A program made the position numbers and the translations under genes. From the NCBI GenBank assembly GCA_013398615.1, contig VZSR01000055.1, forward strand, positions 2,160,883 through 2,224,882: 64,000 nucleotides of DNA, read 5' to 3'. Shown here in pieces: positions 27,501 to 39,500 of the stretch (within the stretch, counting starts at the first letter, position 1; the number at the start of each line of letters is the position of its first letter). Under the pieces are notes generated by a model. The model ran no database searches. It worked only from the letters and a program-made list of their open reading frames with translations, and had not been told where the DNA came from. The DNA comes from Brachypodius melanocephalos (lineage: Eukaryota; Chordata; Aves; Passeriformes; Pycnonotidae).

Positions 27501-30500
27501 GAAGCTCGGCACGATGTCCACGGTTCCGTGGAAGGCTCCGGCCCAGGCTGAGGTAGCGCTGGTGACGGCGGCGGGCTCTGCCTTGGCCCCGTCGCCCTGG
27601 GGCGCGGCGATCCTGGCGGCGCGCACCGAGGGCACCAGCAGGGAGCCGTAGCGCGGGTCGCGGTGCGCGCTGCCGTGGTGGGCAGGGTGGTGGTGATGGT
27701 GGTGATGGTGCACGTGGGGGTGGTGGCGGTGCACGTACACGTCGTGCATGTGTGCGTACGGGGGGCTCACCTGAGATGCCAGGGGGTAATGCCAGGATTC
27801 GGAGGCGGCGGGGGCGGGAGGTGGGGCGCTCTGGGGAAGGCCGTGTGCCGGCCAGCTGCTGGGGTCTGCTGTGGGGAAGGTGCCTGGTGCAGTCACGGGG
27901 AAATCGGGGTGCACGCCGCTCAAGCAGGGTGGAGGAGGAGGCTGGTAAGAGCTGGTCCAAAACGAGGTTGGGAAACCGCTCCTTTGGCTTGAAATTGCTG
28001 AGCTTTCTGGAAAGGAGGAAAGAAGGGAAGTATGACTGAAGCTGAACGATACATCTCGTGACAAGAACCCCACAATCATTTGCTGCTCTCTGAAGTCTGC
28101 AATGCTGAACTGATGCCTTAAGTTTCCGCTTTCATGTTTTTCAGATTTTATGCTGCCTAGGGGTGCAGTTCTGAGCCTCATATTAAGTGTCAGTCAGCTC
28201 TCTTCACAGAATAGGGAGACAAATCCTTTTCCTACTGAAGACCAAGGACAACTTTCAGGCCACAAACAATGGTGGGCTGAAGGGAGGAACAAGAAGGATG
28301 AGACCTCACAACCTGAAGCTGTAATTGGACAATTAAACCCCAATATGCAAATGGACCGAAACTTACAAAAATGTAAGACCTTGTGACCAGTCACCCATTT
28401 TTTTTGTGACCATTCTTTGTCCACCTTGGGTGTAGCCCTGGTCAGGCCCTGTCCTGCCCAAGGTGTATCCTAATGGCCTTTCCATAAATCCCTGCTTTAT
28501 TCACCAGCTCTGCCCAGTCTCTGTTTCAGGCCAGCCCTCCCAAGGCATCACAACTCAAGCTTCTTCAGTAAATACAGAATCACAGGACATTTGAGGTAAG
28601 AGGATTGTCTAGTCCCCTGCTCAGGTGAGGTCACATGGAGCAGTTGTCCAGGACTACATTCAGTCAGATTTTGAGTGAGCTCCAGACTCCACAGCCTCTC
28701 AAAAATAAAAAATCCTCAAAAACAACCAACCTAAACAAACCAACAAAGCAAAAAGTTTTCTTGTATTCAGATGGAATTTCCTGTTTTCTAATCTCTGCCT
28801 ATTGCCTCCTGCTCTGTCAGCAAGCATTGCTGAAGGGAGCGTGGCTCCCCCATCTTCATTCCCTCCCATCAGGTTTTTACATATGTAAGATCCCCCTCCT
28901 CCAAGAAGATTCTTCTTCTTCAGGCTGTAGAGTCAGAGCCCTTTCAGAATCTTGGTATAGAAATTGTGAAGACAGGCTAACTCCTGCCCAGACTAGAGCA
29001 CATCCTTTAGAAAAGCAGCTGCTGTGGTTGCAAATGCTTCTGAGGAAAGAGAACCAGCTCATACTGAAGAACAGGAAACATTTGGTTAAAATAATACCTG
29101 ATTTTCTCAAACTAATTGCATGGTTTGATGGGATAAAGGTCATATCCAACACAGCTTATGTTAGTCCCTTACAGAATATATCATGACGCCCTCTACCCAA
29201 TAGGATCATACAAGCAGAACCATCTATGTGGCTCAAAGAGGCTTTTGTCAGAACTAAAAGACTTGCTGCTTCTTACAGCTAGGGCTCAGCTTATATTTAA
29301 ATGAATTCCAATACCTCTACATTATGAAATCACATTCTAAAAATTCCTCTTTTGAAGGAGCAGTTAGTGTTTTTGATGTTTTGCAAAGTCTTGGCTTCTC
29401 CCTTCTCACAATCCTCTTGCCAGCTCATGCTAGAAGTACTGCTTCATGCAATATCTCTCAGCTCCAACAGGATTTCTTTTTTTTTTGTCAAAGATGGAAA
29501 CATAAAAATACAGGACTTCGCCTCTGATGAAAGAACAGTCATAAAATAGCCTATGGAGAAATAAAGCCAGGGAAGTTTAATATTTGATGAGGCGAGGAAT
29601 CCTCTGTTCCTCATAACTTTCATAACTTTTTTTTTTTTTTCAAATCACCTTTTGTTTTGCTTTGCTTAATAAGCAGCTGGAATGAGACTTGGGTGAAGAC
29701 ACCATTGAGAATGAACAGATTCTTCAAACACTCCCGCCTCTGAACTTTGCTTATACAAAAATATTTTGGAAGCAAAAAACTTGAAAGTGTTTTCTGACTG
29801 CCTCACTAGGACTCATGTCTCTCTTTTAAAATCCATTAAAATCATAAATACTTTTCCACACATGAATTGGCTTTGATTTAGGCAGTTTATTGAGTCTGAT
29901 TAACTTCTGATATTGGAAACAAATTTTGAAAACATACCATGGACAAACGTAGAGGATGCTTTCTGCCAAAATGCTTCAGAGGCTGCAAGCTTATCTGACA
30001 AACTGCACTTCAACACGGGTTTCTTCAAAAGGCTGGGTTGTTTTTAGCAATGTATTTCTATTGCAATTCATGCTTGAAGACTGGAGAGAGCTTCAAGCAT
30101 ATTACAGAAGCCTCAGCACCCCTCCAAAATTGGTATTGCTCTGTGTTTGTAAACCATTCCCTGTAAAAAGGGATTACACTGAGATGGAGAGTGTGTAAGG
30201 CTTGTGCTGTTGGCAGCAGGGTTGACACAGAAAAAAAAGCAAATTTCATGTCCAGTCTGTTGTTTTCCACACTACTTGAGAAAAGAGCACAGCTTGACAA
30301 TGCTCTGCCAATATTCCGGAAAATTAACCTCTGTAATCAAATTTTTGAAAACTATCTTGCTGTTATCTGCATGGAAAAGCCCTAAATCCAAAGCACTGCA
30401 CTTCAAAAAAGCACAGAAAACCACAAAGTATCTGCAGGACAGCTTTAGTAACAGGAGAGAGCACTTTAAACCACCGAATCTGCCAAGATGAATTTATCCC

Positions 30501-33500
30501 AGATTGCATAACAGCTTGGCTTTGCCAGTCATGCAGGAGGTCTAGGCCACAGCAAACACGCTTGGTCATCTCCATTTCTCAAATATGTGCAGGTTTCACA
30601 AAGCCATCACTGCTGTGTGACACTGTCACGGGCCAGCCCCCACTGACACCACTGAGTGTGGGAAAGGTCAGTCCTGTCACTGCACATACAGGCTCCATCC
30701 AGGTCATATCAACATGCAGGAAAATTTCATCCACCCCCAAGTGCTCAGGGATACCTGGCGTCCGTGGAACATGGAGAAACAGCCATTTCTACACCGCCCA
30801 TGGGAAAGAAAAAAAATAAAAATAAATCTCTGCGCTTCCATGCCATTTCAGGAGGCATTTAACAAAAACTGTCTGCCAAGAAAGATACTAGAGCTACCAC
30901 AATTTCCTACCCTAAGTACAGGGAGGCAAAGACAAGGCAACAGCCCAGGGACCACGAAGCTGTGGCTGATGCAAATGTTCATGGTGGCCAACCTAAAATA
31001 TTCACAACACACACTGAAAACACGCCAGGAGTGCACATGCTGGAAAGGAGACAATGTATGGAGCTTTTTGTGGTACAACATTGGCTCTCGCTTAAGGCAA
31101 GAGGAAAGGAAAGTAAGATAGAAGAACAACCCAACTCTTTCAGCAAGGAAAAACATGTTGATAAAAACACCATTAAAGTAACATTGGTGTCAAGGTATCA
31201 TTAGCACGTGCAAAAGATCTCAGGCAGCTACACATAAAATTGAATATTCACATTACTCGAGCCTGTCGTAAGGAACTGTATTTTATTAAAAAATCAGTTT
31301 TCAAAATAATTTTAGCCTAACCTGATCAGTAGTTTCAACATACAAATGAAGAAAACTTGCTCTTTTCAGAACAGGTTCTAATTTTTATATGCAAGCAAAA
31401 TCCCTGCTCAAAACAAACAAAAAAACCCACCCTGCAACATCCCTTTAATGGTAAAATTGGAGTTTGTGTTTTCATCAGAACAACTAAAAAAACAAAAAAG
31501 AGAAAACAAGCAAAAAAAGTATGAAAAAAAGTCAAAAACACTGTTAATCCCTCCTTTCAAATAAAGGAGAAAATGCATCGAGCTGAGGAACCAGATCACG
31601 CTCACACACTTTCCACTGAAACCTGTACCTCCCAAAACAGCTATTGCAAAAAGCTTTTTTCTTTCTATTTTATCTCTGAATAAGAAATTGACAGCAATTC
31701 TGACTACCCATGAAGGTTATTTATGGAAGAACTTGAAGCTAATCACACATGAACTTCTTTAGGTAATGAGATACAAACTCACATTCATGAGCTGTAACTG
31801 AGCATCTCTGATATTGTGCACAAACCAGAAGACCAAGCTGTCAGTGTCAGTCCTTCCCCATTGTTTTCAAGCAGGAATATTTCAGTCACCCATTAGGGCC
31901 TGATAAAGCTCATGTCAGCTTCCCTTCTCCAGAGCAGCAAATGCTCTCAGCTCTGTCAGCTCCCAGCAGCCTCCCCAGGGATTTTCAGGCCCCTCCAGCA
32001 GGTGCAGGACGGCACAGGGCGTCTCTCCTTACTTTATTCCCGGAAGGTGTTCAGGAACACTCCATTCCCCACGGAGGGCACGGAGCACACGGGGTCAGGA
32101 GGCAGCATGGCTGGAGAACCCTCACACCAGGCCACCCATGTCCCCTGCAGGGCCCTTTGGGGATGGCTGTGAAACCACAGAGGGGGGACGGGGAAAAACA
32201 ACAGGCTGTGTCTGAGGTCAAAGGGAAGATGAGCAACCCCATCCACAGAATGTCCCCAAGCTCGCTGAAGAGGCTTTGCTGTGGGCATGGGGTCTCTGGG
32301 GACTGCCTTGATCCCATTGCTAAAACATTTATAGCCTGTCTAGGCCATTTATAAACGCTCCAGTCTCCTTTTTAGTCAGCATACGTTCAATCAAAAAAAA
32401 ATTTCCCATTAACGTTAATGGTCCCAGCTCAAGCCATAAATTCCTCTAGCTCCCCAGCCACTTGTGCTGACCTTTGCTTAAACTTCCTCGGATTTGTCAT
32501 CATCCTTCTGGAAAGCAAGTCCTTTAGTGCTATATTTCTGTTCACAGTTGTTTCCAAATATCCCATCTCTCTTTAGTATCTGTGGCTTTCACCAGCACAG
32601 CCTCACCTCAACATCACTGATTAGGAACATCACTGCTCCTGCTCAGATCCCACCAGTACCTTTCTCATCAGCCCGGTGTAAGGCCACTGCTCACCATGCT
32701 TAGTTTGCAGCCCTGTGCCAGTCCACATAAGGATGTGATTAGAAACAATGCAGCTGCGGGGATCTTAAAAAATACCCAGACTGCCACATCCAACAAAACG
32801 GAAACAGCATCTTACTGGCATGCTTTTTCCAGTTTGGAAGTCTTATCTGTAAGGGCTATCTGGAGTCTCTGGCAAGATCTGCCCTTTGCCACACCAATAC
32901 ATATAATATATACAGCCATTTATGTGCATAACAAGAGGTAAGTGTTAGGACAGCGAGTAAATGCCTCAAAGAGCCTACCACATTTCTGCTCCCTGCTTGG
33001 AGGCAGAGTAATGTCATGCCCATTTTACACCCAGCAAGCCATAACATCATCAGTACCTGTCCCACAAGCAAGCTGCAATGGAAAACATCACGTGGCTGCA
33101 GCCACAGGAGCCAGGGCTTGCCCCCCAGCCTATTTCATCCTGTGCTGGCTCCTCCCTGCCTGGAAAGCAGCCACAGACATATCCTGATCACCTGGCAAAG
33201 TCACTCCAGAAGGCTGCATAGGTTTCCTTTACGTCCAAGGCCAGCACCCCAAACAGCTTTGCTCTTGCCTCCCAGGCCAAATTTCACACGTGGAGCTAAA
33301 AAAAATAAAGCCTCCAACCTCGCTGCAGACATTTGTGAAGCCATGTGAGCTCTGCCTCCATCCACCCAGCCCCTGGCAGAGACAGGATACGGCAGGAGCT
33401 GGAGATGCCTGCTCCTTCTTCCATGCCTTTGGCTGCTCTCTCCCCCCTTAACACCTCAAATCACTTAACCCAAGAAGCCCCTCAGTTCCTGGAGATTTGA

Positions 33501-36500
33501 GGGGGATTTTTCCAGTTCTACTTCCAGAGAAGTAGAATTTCAGCTGCAATGCAATGTGTGTTACTGCAATGCAGCCCGAGTAAGCCACACCACAGAGAGC
33601 GAGTTCCTGCCCCTCTTACCTCTCCACAGAGGATTCAGCCCTGCCTTGCTCTTGGGAAAGGCAGTGTCTGAATTGAAGCTACTGGCTTGGCTCAAAGCTC
33701 TTGAGAAGTGTTCATCCACCACAGAACCAATGTCTCCCTGGAAGTAAGTGAACAGGACACAGCGAGAGTTCAGGTACTCCATCTCGGCAGGCTGGTCTTT
33801 CTCATCCTCCTCTTGCTTGCTGGGAAGGGTCACTTCCAGAGACTCCTGCATCTTGTTGTACACAGCTAACTTCTTCTGGGATTAGAAACAAAACAAACAA
33901 GAGATGCATCAGTGATGGCATTCAGTGGAAGCTCAACATATGGTTTCCTTAACAAAAAATAACTGAATACACTGAATATTCATTTTGTAATTAAATTTGG
34001 ACTAGCAGGATTTCACACTGGCATTTCACAAAGAACAGAATACCAGCGCCCACTTAAGAGCCTCTATTCCTCTCACACAGATGGACCTGCTTCTCAGGCA
34101 TGTTTCACAACCACAATTTATCAGCACCAGTTTTCATTCTATACTTTCAAAAGAAAGTAGACAGGCTCTAACAATTCCCTCCTGACTCCCACCCGGAGAG
34201 GATATTCCATCAATAAAGGCTACAGAGGTCAAGCCCAGCCCTGTGGAAGGGTGGCCAGATCCACAGCATCTGCATTTTACACATCCAGCTGGGCAAGCAC
34301 CAAGTTTCTCTGGGCACACTCCTCCAGCTGAGCATACAGGGCCCTCTGGATTTCCCATACTTACTGCTGAAGCTGTAAAGGTGGGAGGGTTTCCTGCTTC
34401 CTGAAAAATTTTCTACTCTATTACCAAACTCCAAAAAATGCATAAATTTTCACTCACTGACGGCAGAATTTTTATCACAGGAAGTTATACTTTGGGGTTG
34501 GTCAGGGGTTTGAGAGCTTGGTTTTTTGGTTGGTTTGGGGTGGTTTGTTGTTGTCCTGTGGTTAGGGGTGGGAGAAATTTATTTTCCTTCTCCTTTTTTC
34601 TTTCTATTTTTTTAACACCAGTTTTTCGGAAAAAGGAAAAAAAAATTCAAGTCATAAAAAATTCAACATGTGATCTGGGGGAAGAGGGGAATTGACAAGT
34701 CCGCAAACACATGCAGAAAAATCCACCCCAAACCAAAAACACAGAGAAGGGTATAAAAAAGTAAAACCCTCACAAGCCATCTGTGAATGGCTATTTCAGA
34801 ATCTTCTCTCTCTCTCTCCCTCAAATCAAACCTAAATGTCAAAATAAATGTGTGTGAAGATCCATTTTGCATGGAACATATTTTTCAGATGTTCCACTTT
34901 ACAACTGTTTTCACAGAAAAAAAAAAAAACAACCTCTCCCCACAACAGTCAAACTGCAGGAATTGTAGCTTTTAGCCAGCCAGCCATTTCCACAGCTGAC
35001 TTTACACACAAGCACTTTCAGGAACCCAAAAACAACTACGGTCCATGTGCAGAAGTATTTCATAGCATTCCTATAGAATTACAGTTTGACTTATCTTTAA
35101 TGGTTTGCTTGGCAACACTCTAGCGCCATCAGAATCTCTTTAAGTTTATGGCTGTTTTACCCTTTTTCCGTAGTAGATCTACAGAAAAAGTTAAACAACT
35201 ACACAGTCTATAAAGTTTCATTTTTACAGTAAATATGCTGGTACCATTTAAAAATTATCGAAAGTCATTTTCTGACCTTGCATACCATCAACACATTTAA
35301 ATTCGGTGCTTTCTAAAATCACATGATCTGATAACAAATTCTCCTGCTGTAGCACAAAATAAATGCTCTGGGGCAAAGTCTTAATTATGAACGGTTATTT
35401 TAAAAAATAACTGTAAGAAAGAGCTATTGACAAGCGGAATTAAAACCTGTTATACTTAAAGCTCACAGCAACTTAAGCGACGTATCTGACATTCCAGCGG
35501 GTTAACTGATAAATGTGAAACAGCTCAGTGACACCATCAATTCAGATGCTGTTGCACAAACTGCAGTGAGGGACATACGCATTTTTGTTTTAGTTGGGGA
35601 TATCCAGGCAATGGCCCGGAATTCCAGTACATCTATGCTTCACAAAGCAAGTTATACTGGGGCTCAGTTTAGCACAGTATTACTTAGACTTACAGGAGAA
35701 CCGCTGGGATTCATTATAAAAATAAGTAGCACAAACAAAAACATGGAAATAGCAAAATAAAGCAGTTTTACTAGAAACTAGAATGGCAAAAATGAAACAG
35801 TCTGAGGCTGTGAACATATTTTTGCAAATACAGAATTTGGGGTAACCTACACTTTTTTTGGAAGTGTTTCATGCCTTCTATAAACAAACAAACAAACAAA
35901 CATCTCAGGAAAGGTCTCCTAATATTTGCCACCCAAATATTTACTAGGATATCACTCAAAGTGAGCTTCCACTGAGGCTTCAGTGAGACAGGAACAGTTC
36001 CAGCAGCACTGCACACACAGGAGACACGTGCACTGGAAATCTGCAATGCATCCACCTCAGTGACCTGGCCATTCCTGAAGCTGCACCACAACTCAGATCC
36101 TCTTAAAAATGCAGGACAAGTGGCTGGGGAGTGTGCTTTTCCCGTTTTTGGTTTTGGTTGGGCTTTGTTTTTTAAGTAGGGACAAAATACGAAAGAGACC
36201 CTTTAGAGAAATCTAAATAGGTCTGTTACATGCCAGACCTTGAACACGGGCAGCACACGTCCAAAGCTGACTGCCATCCCTACAGGTGCTTGTCCTGATG
36301 CTGCAGTTATGCAAATGCAGACACAGGCATGCAATTACAGACAGACGCACACCGCTAATACAGCCCCTGGCTTGACTTGGTGATCAGGAAGGAAGTCTTT
36401 CAATGTTCCTATACAGGGACTGCAGCTCAGGAAATTAAAACTTATCTCCAGAGTCGCTTCTCTGCGCAGGAATGTTCCCCCTTCCACAGCTAAAGAATCT

Positions 36501-39500
36501 AATTCGTTTTCCATTTCAACCCTCTTCCCTCCCCTCCAGTCCACGGGCACTCATTACAAGATGCTCTGAGCACTTGCTCCTTTCAAAAACACCAAATCTG
36601 ACCTTTTTTTAATGTAAAAAAAAAAATATATATAGTAAGACTGATGGACAAGAACAAGGCCTTATGTGTGGATTGAAGTTACTCACAGCGCAAAGCTGGG
36701 GTTTGCAGTGATTTTTTTGCAAAGGATGAGAGTTCTAAGTTAAAAGATTTTTCAAAACAGCAAGCCCGTGATCAGACACAGATCTAGTTAATTTGAATTT
36801 CAGGAAGAAATTATCAGCCTGTAACTGCAAAACTCTTTAAATAAGACACTACAGTGAGAGAAAGTGACTCACAAGTTTTCCTTGCATGTAACGTATATAG
36901 ACCCTTTCCATGGTATACTCCCTTTGACAATGTGAGGGTTTTTTCCCCCAACTCACCTAAAACACCCTGTTGGCACATAAACCCCTTAAATTTTGTTCTG
37001 ACCTTAACTGTAATCTTCTCACAATATTTTTGACTGCAGTTGTGTGAGTGGAAAACTATGCAAGATGATCAGCTGCTAAATGAATTTGTCCCACAATCAT
37101 GGGGTGTGAGGGAACGAAAACAAAAAAACCCACAAACGCCAGAGTAGGTTTATAGTAACTAACCTCAGCTAGTCCAGTTTCACTTGTGCTTTTTCATTTG
37201 AACAGTTCTAGCACATATTTAAGCAGCCAATTGCACTTGCAAGATCTTTACAAAAGAGTATTTTCTGACCAAACCCGGTGTTCTCTCGTGTCAATGTTCA
37301 CTACTTTAATATATTCATGAAATACACCTCTCCCTTCCTTACACTAGAGACTGATATTAAGCAGCCTCTGAAAAACAAAACAAACACCCAAAATCTTCTC
37401 TTGGCCAAGACACAGAATACAGAATTTAAATTCAGAATACAGAATTTAAGTAGAAAATGGGAAATTCAGTGTCTATATCCCTTAGATAGCAGACCCTAGC
37501 TCATGGCTGAAATGGCACATCTCTGGGTAAACAGTGCTGTAGAACCCAGGCTGAATTCAGCTTCAATCAACATTACATTATTCTTATTTCATATATTCAC
37601 GAACAGGTAATTTCAAAGAAAATTTAAACCTTCACTTCAAATTGTATAACAAAAGGAAACTGAAGATCAACAGATATCACTGCTGATATGGGAATATTAC
37701 AAATAAAGTTTGTTCTAAACAATCCTGTCTTCCTGAGCACTTTTAGACCAAAAAAACATTTAGTCCAAAATCTCACATGAAATCCTCTCCTTGAAGATCC
37801 CTGTTATTTTCTGACATACCCTACCCAGAACCAAGCAAAACGATTCTCATGCAATGAAATGTTGGCCACATTAAAGCCCGTGGCAACAGTCCAACCAACT
37901 TCAAGGGTCCCGGGTCTCACCCAGAGTGTCTGGTAAAAATGTCAGAACATTCCTCTTCGCAAACCCCCCAAAAAAAATCACTTCCAGCAGAAACCAGTTA
38001 GTAGCCAGCAAAACAACAACAACAACAAAAATAAAACAACCATACTTTGAGAATGGAAGTTTCACTTTAGCCAAGTTTGAATCAAAAATTCAGGCCAGCT
38101 CTTACTTTTCATATAAATCGGTTGCCTTTTCCTACAATTTATTATCTCCATACATGCCACCATACAGCATATGGTCCTTTATGCTCCCAAGCATGAAAAG
38201 TCTGGTGTGCCTGTGGCCACCTGTTACAGATTTTCCATTATGAGAAAAAGAACAGGAACCAAAAATAAAGAATAACTACGCTGAGGAAACACTATATGAC
38301 CCTATCCTGAGAAAAAGGCTGTCATTTGACATAAGCTTCTGAGAAGGAATTCCAGCAACAAACTCGAGGCAAATCCTCAGACAGTTCTCCATTTGTGGAG
38401 CTGTCTGCCAAGCAGGCTCCTATTGATAACACAGAAAGTATTCAAGGAAGAGGACAATTCCAAGCAATCAGGGCACTGAATGCTGGGCCTGAAAGATGTA
38501 TTCATGGCACTGCCCTAAAAACATGAAACAATAACTTCTACCCACACAAACGAGCAAGGTGAGAGCTTGTTTTCAGCTGAGCCACTGGATTTGTAGAGGT
38601 AGAGCCTAGAAGTCTTGCTATTCTCTGCTGATGGAGGGAAGTGGTAAAAAATGAATGTATTTACACACCTTTTGCTGTGCATGTAAACAGAGAAGTACCC
38701 TTAAATTTTAAAGGTCTAATTCTATGTAGCTAGAGGAAGATCAAACAGAATTTGGTCCCAGTCAGAATGACAGAGTAAAGCAAGCCAAACTTTTTAAATC
38801 AGTGATGTCTCGTGGGATTGAACCAAACAGAACCAACCAACAAAATCTCACACACAGGGCAAGACCTAATCCAGGTTTTACATCCTGTAAATCTGAGAGT
38901 AGATGAGTTATATAGGTTATATAGCTTACAGAGAAGTTAGTAGAGCAAACAGCAAAGGAACAGCCTTGAGAAATAATCTGAACTGCAAAAATTGAATGTG
39001 AAGCCATGCCCTGCTGTTACCTGCCGTTAGACACTGCAGACTGCCACACAGGATAAGCACTATAATAACCCCATCCTCAAAAGCTGGGGGCACATGATGC
39101 AAAGAATTTCACTGAAAAAACAAGTTACAGTATGTGAATTGGTGTTTAGTCACAGCCAGTTGACACAGCATCAAATGTGACCTGTCCTCGTGTGCAGCTC
39201 TGTCAGTTTGGAAGGAAGAGCCGAGTTAGTGACCTAAATTGCTAATGAAGACAAGGCCTTATCTGGACAAAGTCTGCCTACAGCACTGCCAGCAGAAAGT
39301 CTGACTTGAGCATATCACAATTCCTTATGCAAGACTTGATCTAGCAAGGACGGTGTTGGCTTAGATGTTGGCTTGCCTCTACATACCATGGAGAAATTCC
39401 AAAACTACTATTTACTGTAACTTCCCATTCCAAAGGTCTTTAGCTGGTGTGTTAGCGAGCCAGGGTGAGTCCTACCTGAGCCCCAGCCCTGCAGCTTGCT

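Larger units (their letters stand above)
28007..33619 (-). other. VGLL3 intron 2
   Basis: 5,613 nt between GTAAGA and TTCCAG. It contains an LTR-like element (about 28190-28552) and a CR1 fragment (about 28574-28960) close to the exon 3 acceptor. I see no gene or obvious structured element in the remaining roughly 4.6 kb. Confidence 0.9.

Noticed and set aside
28635..29186. 183-codon open frame
   Set aside because: Runs through a CR1 fragment in antisense; not a gene.
35515..35760. 81-codon open frame with balanced amino-acid composition in intron 1
   Set aside because: Reads somewhat like protein but has no recognised domain, no convincing splice sites and sits in a likely regulatory patch.
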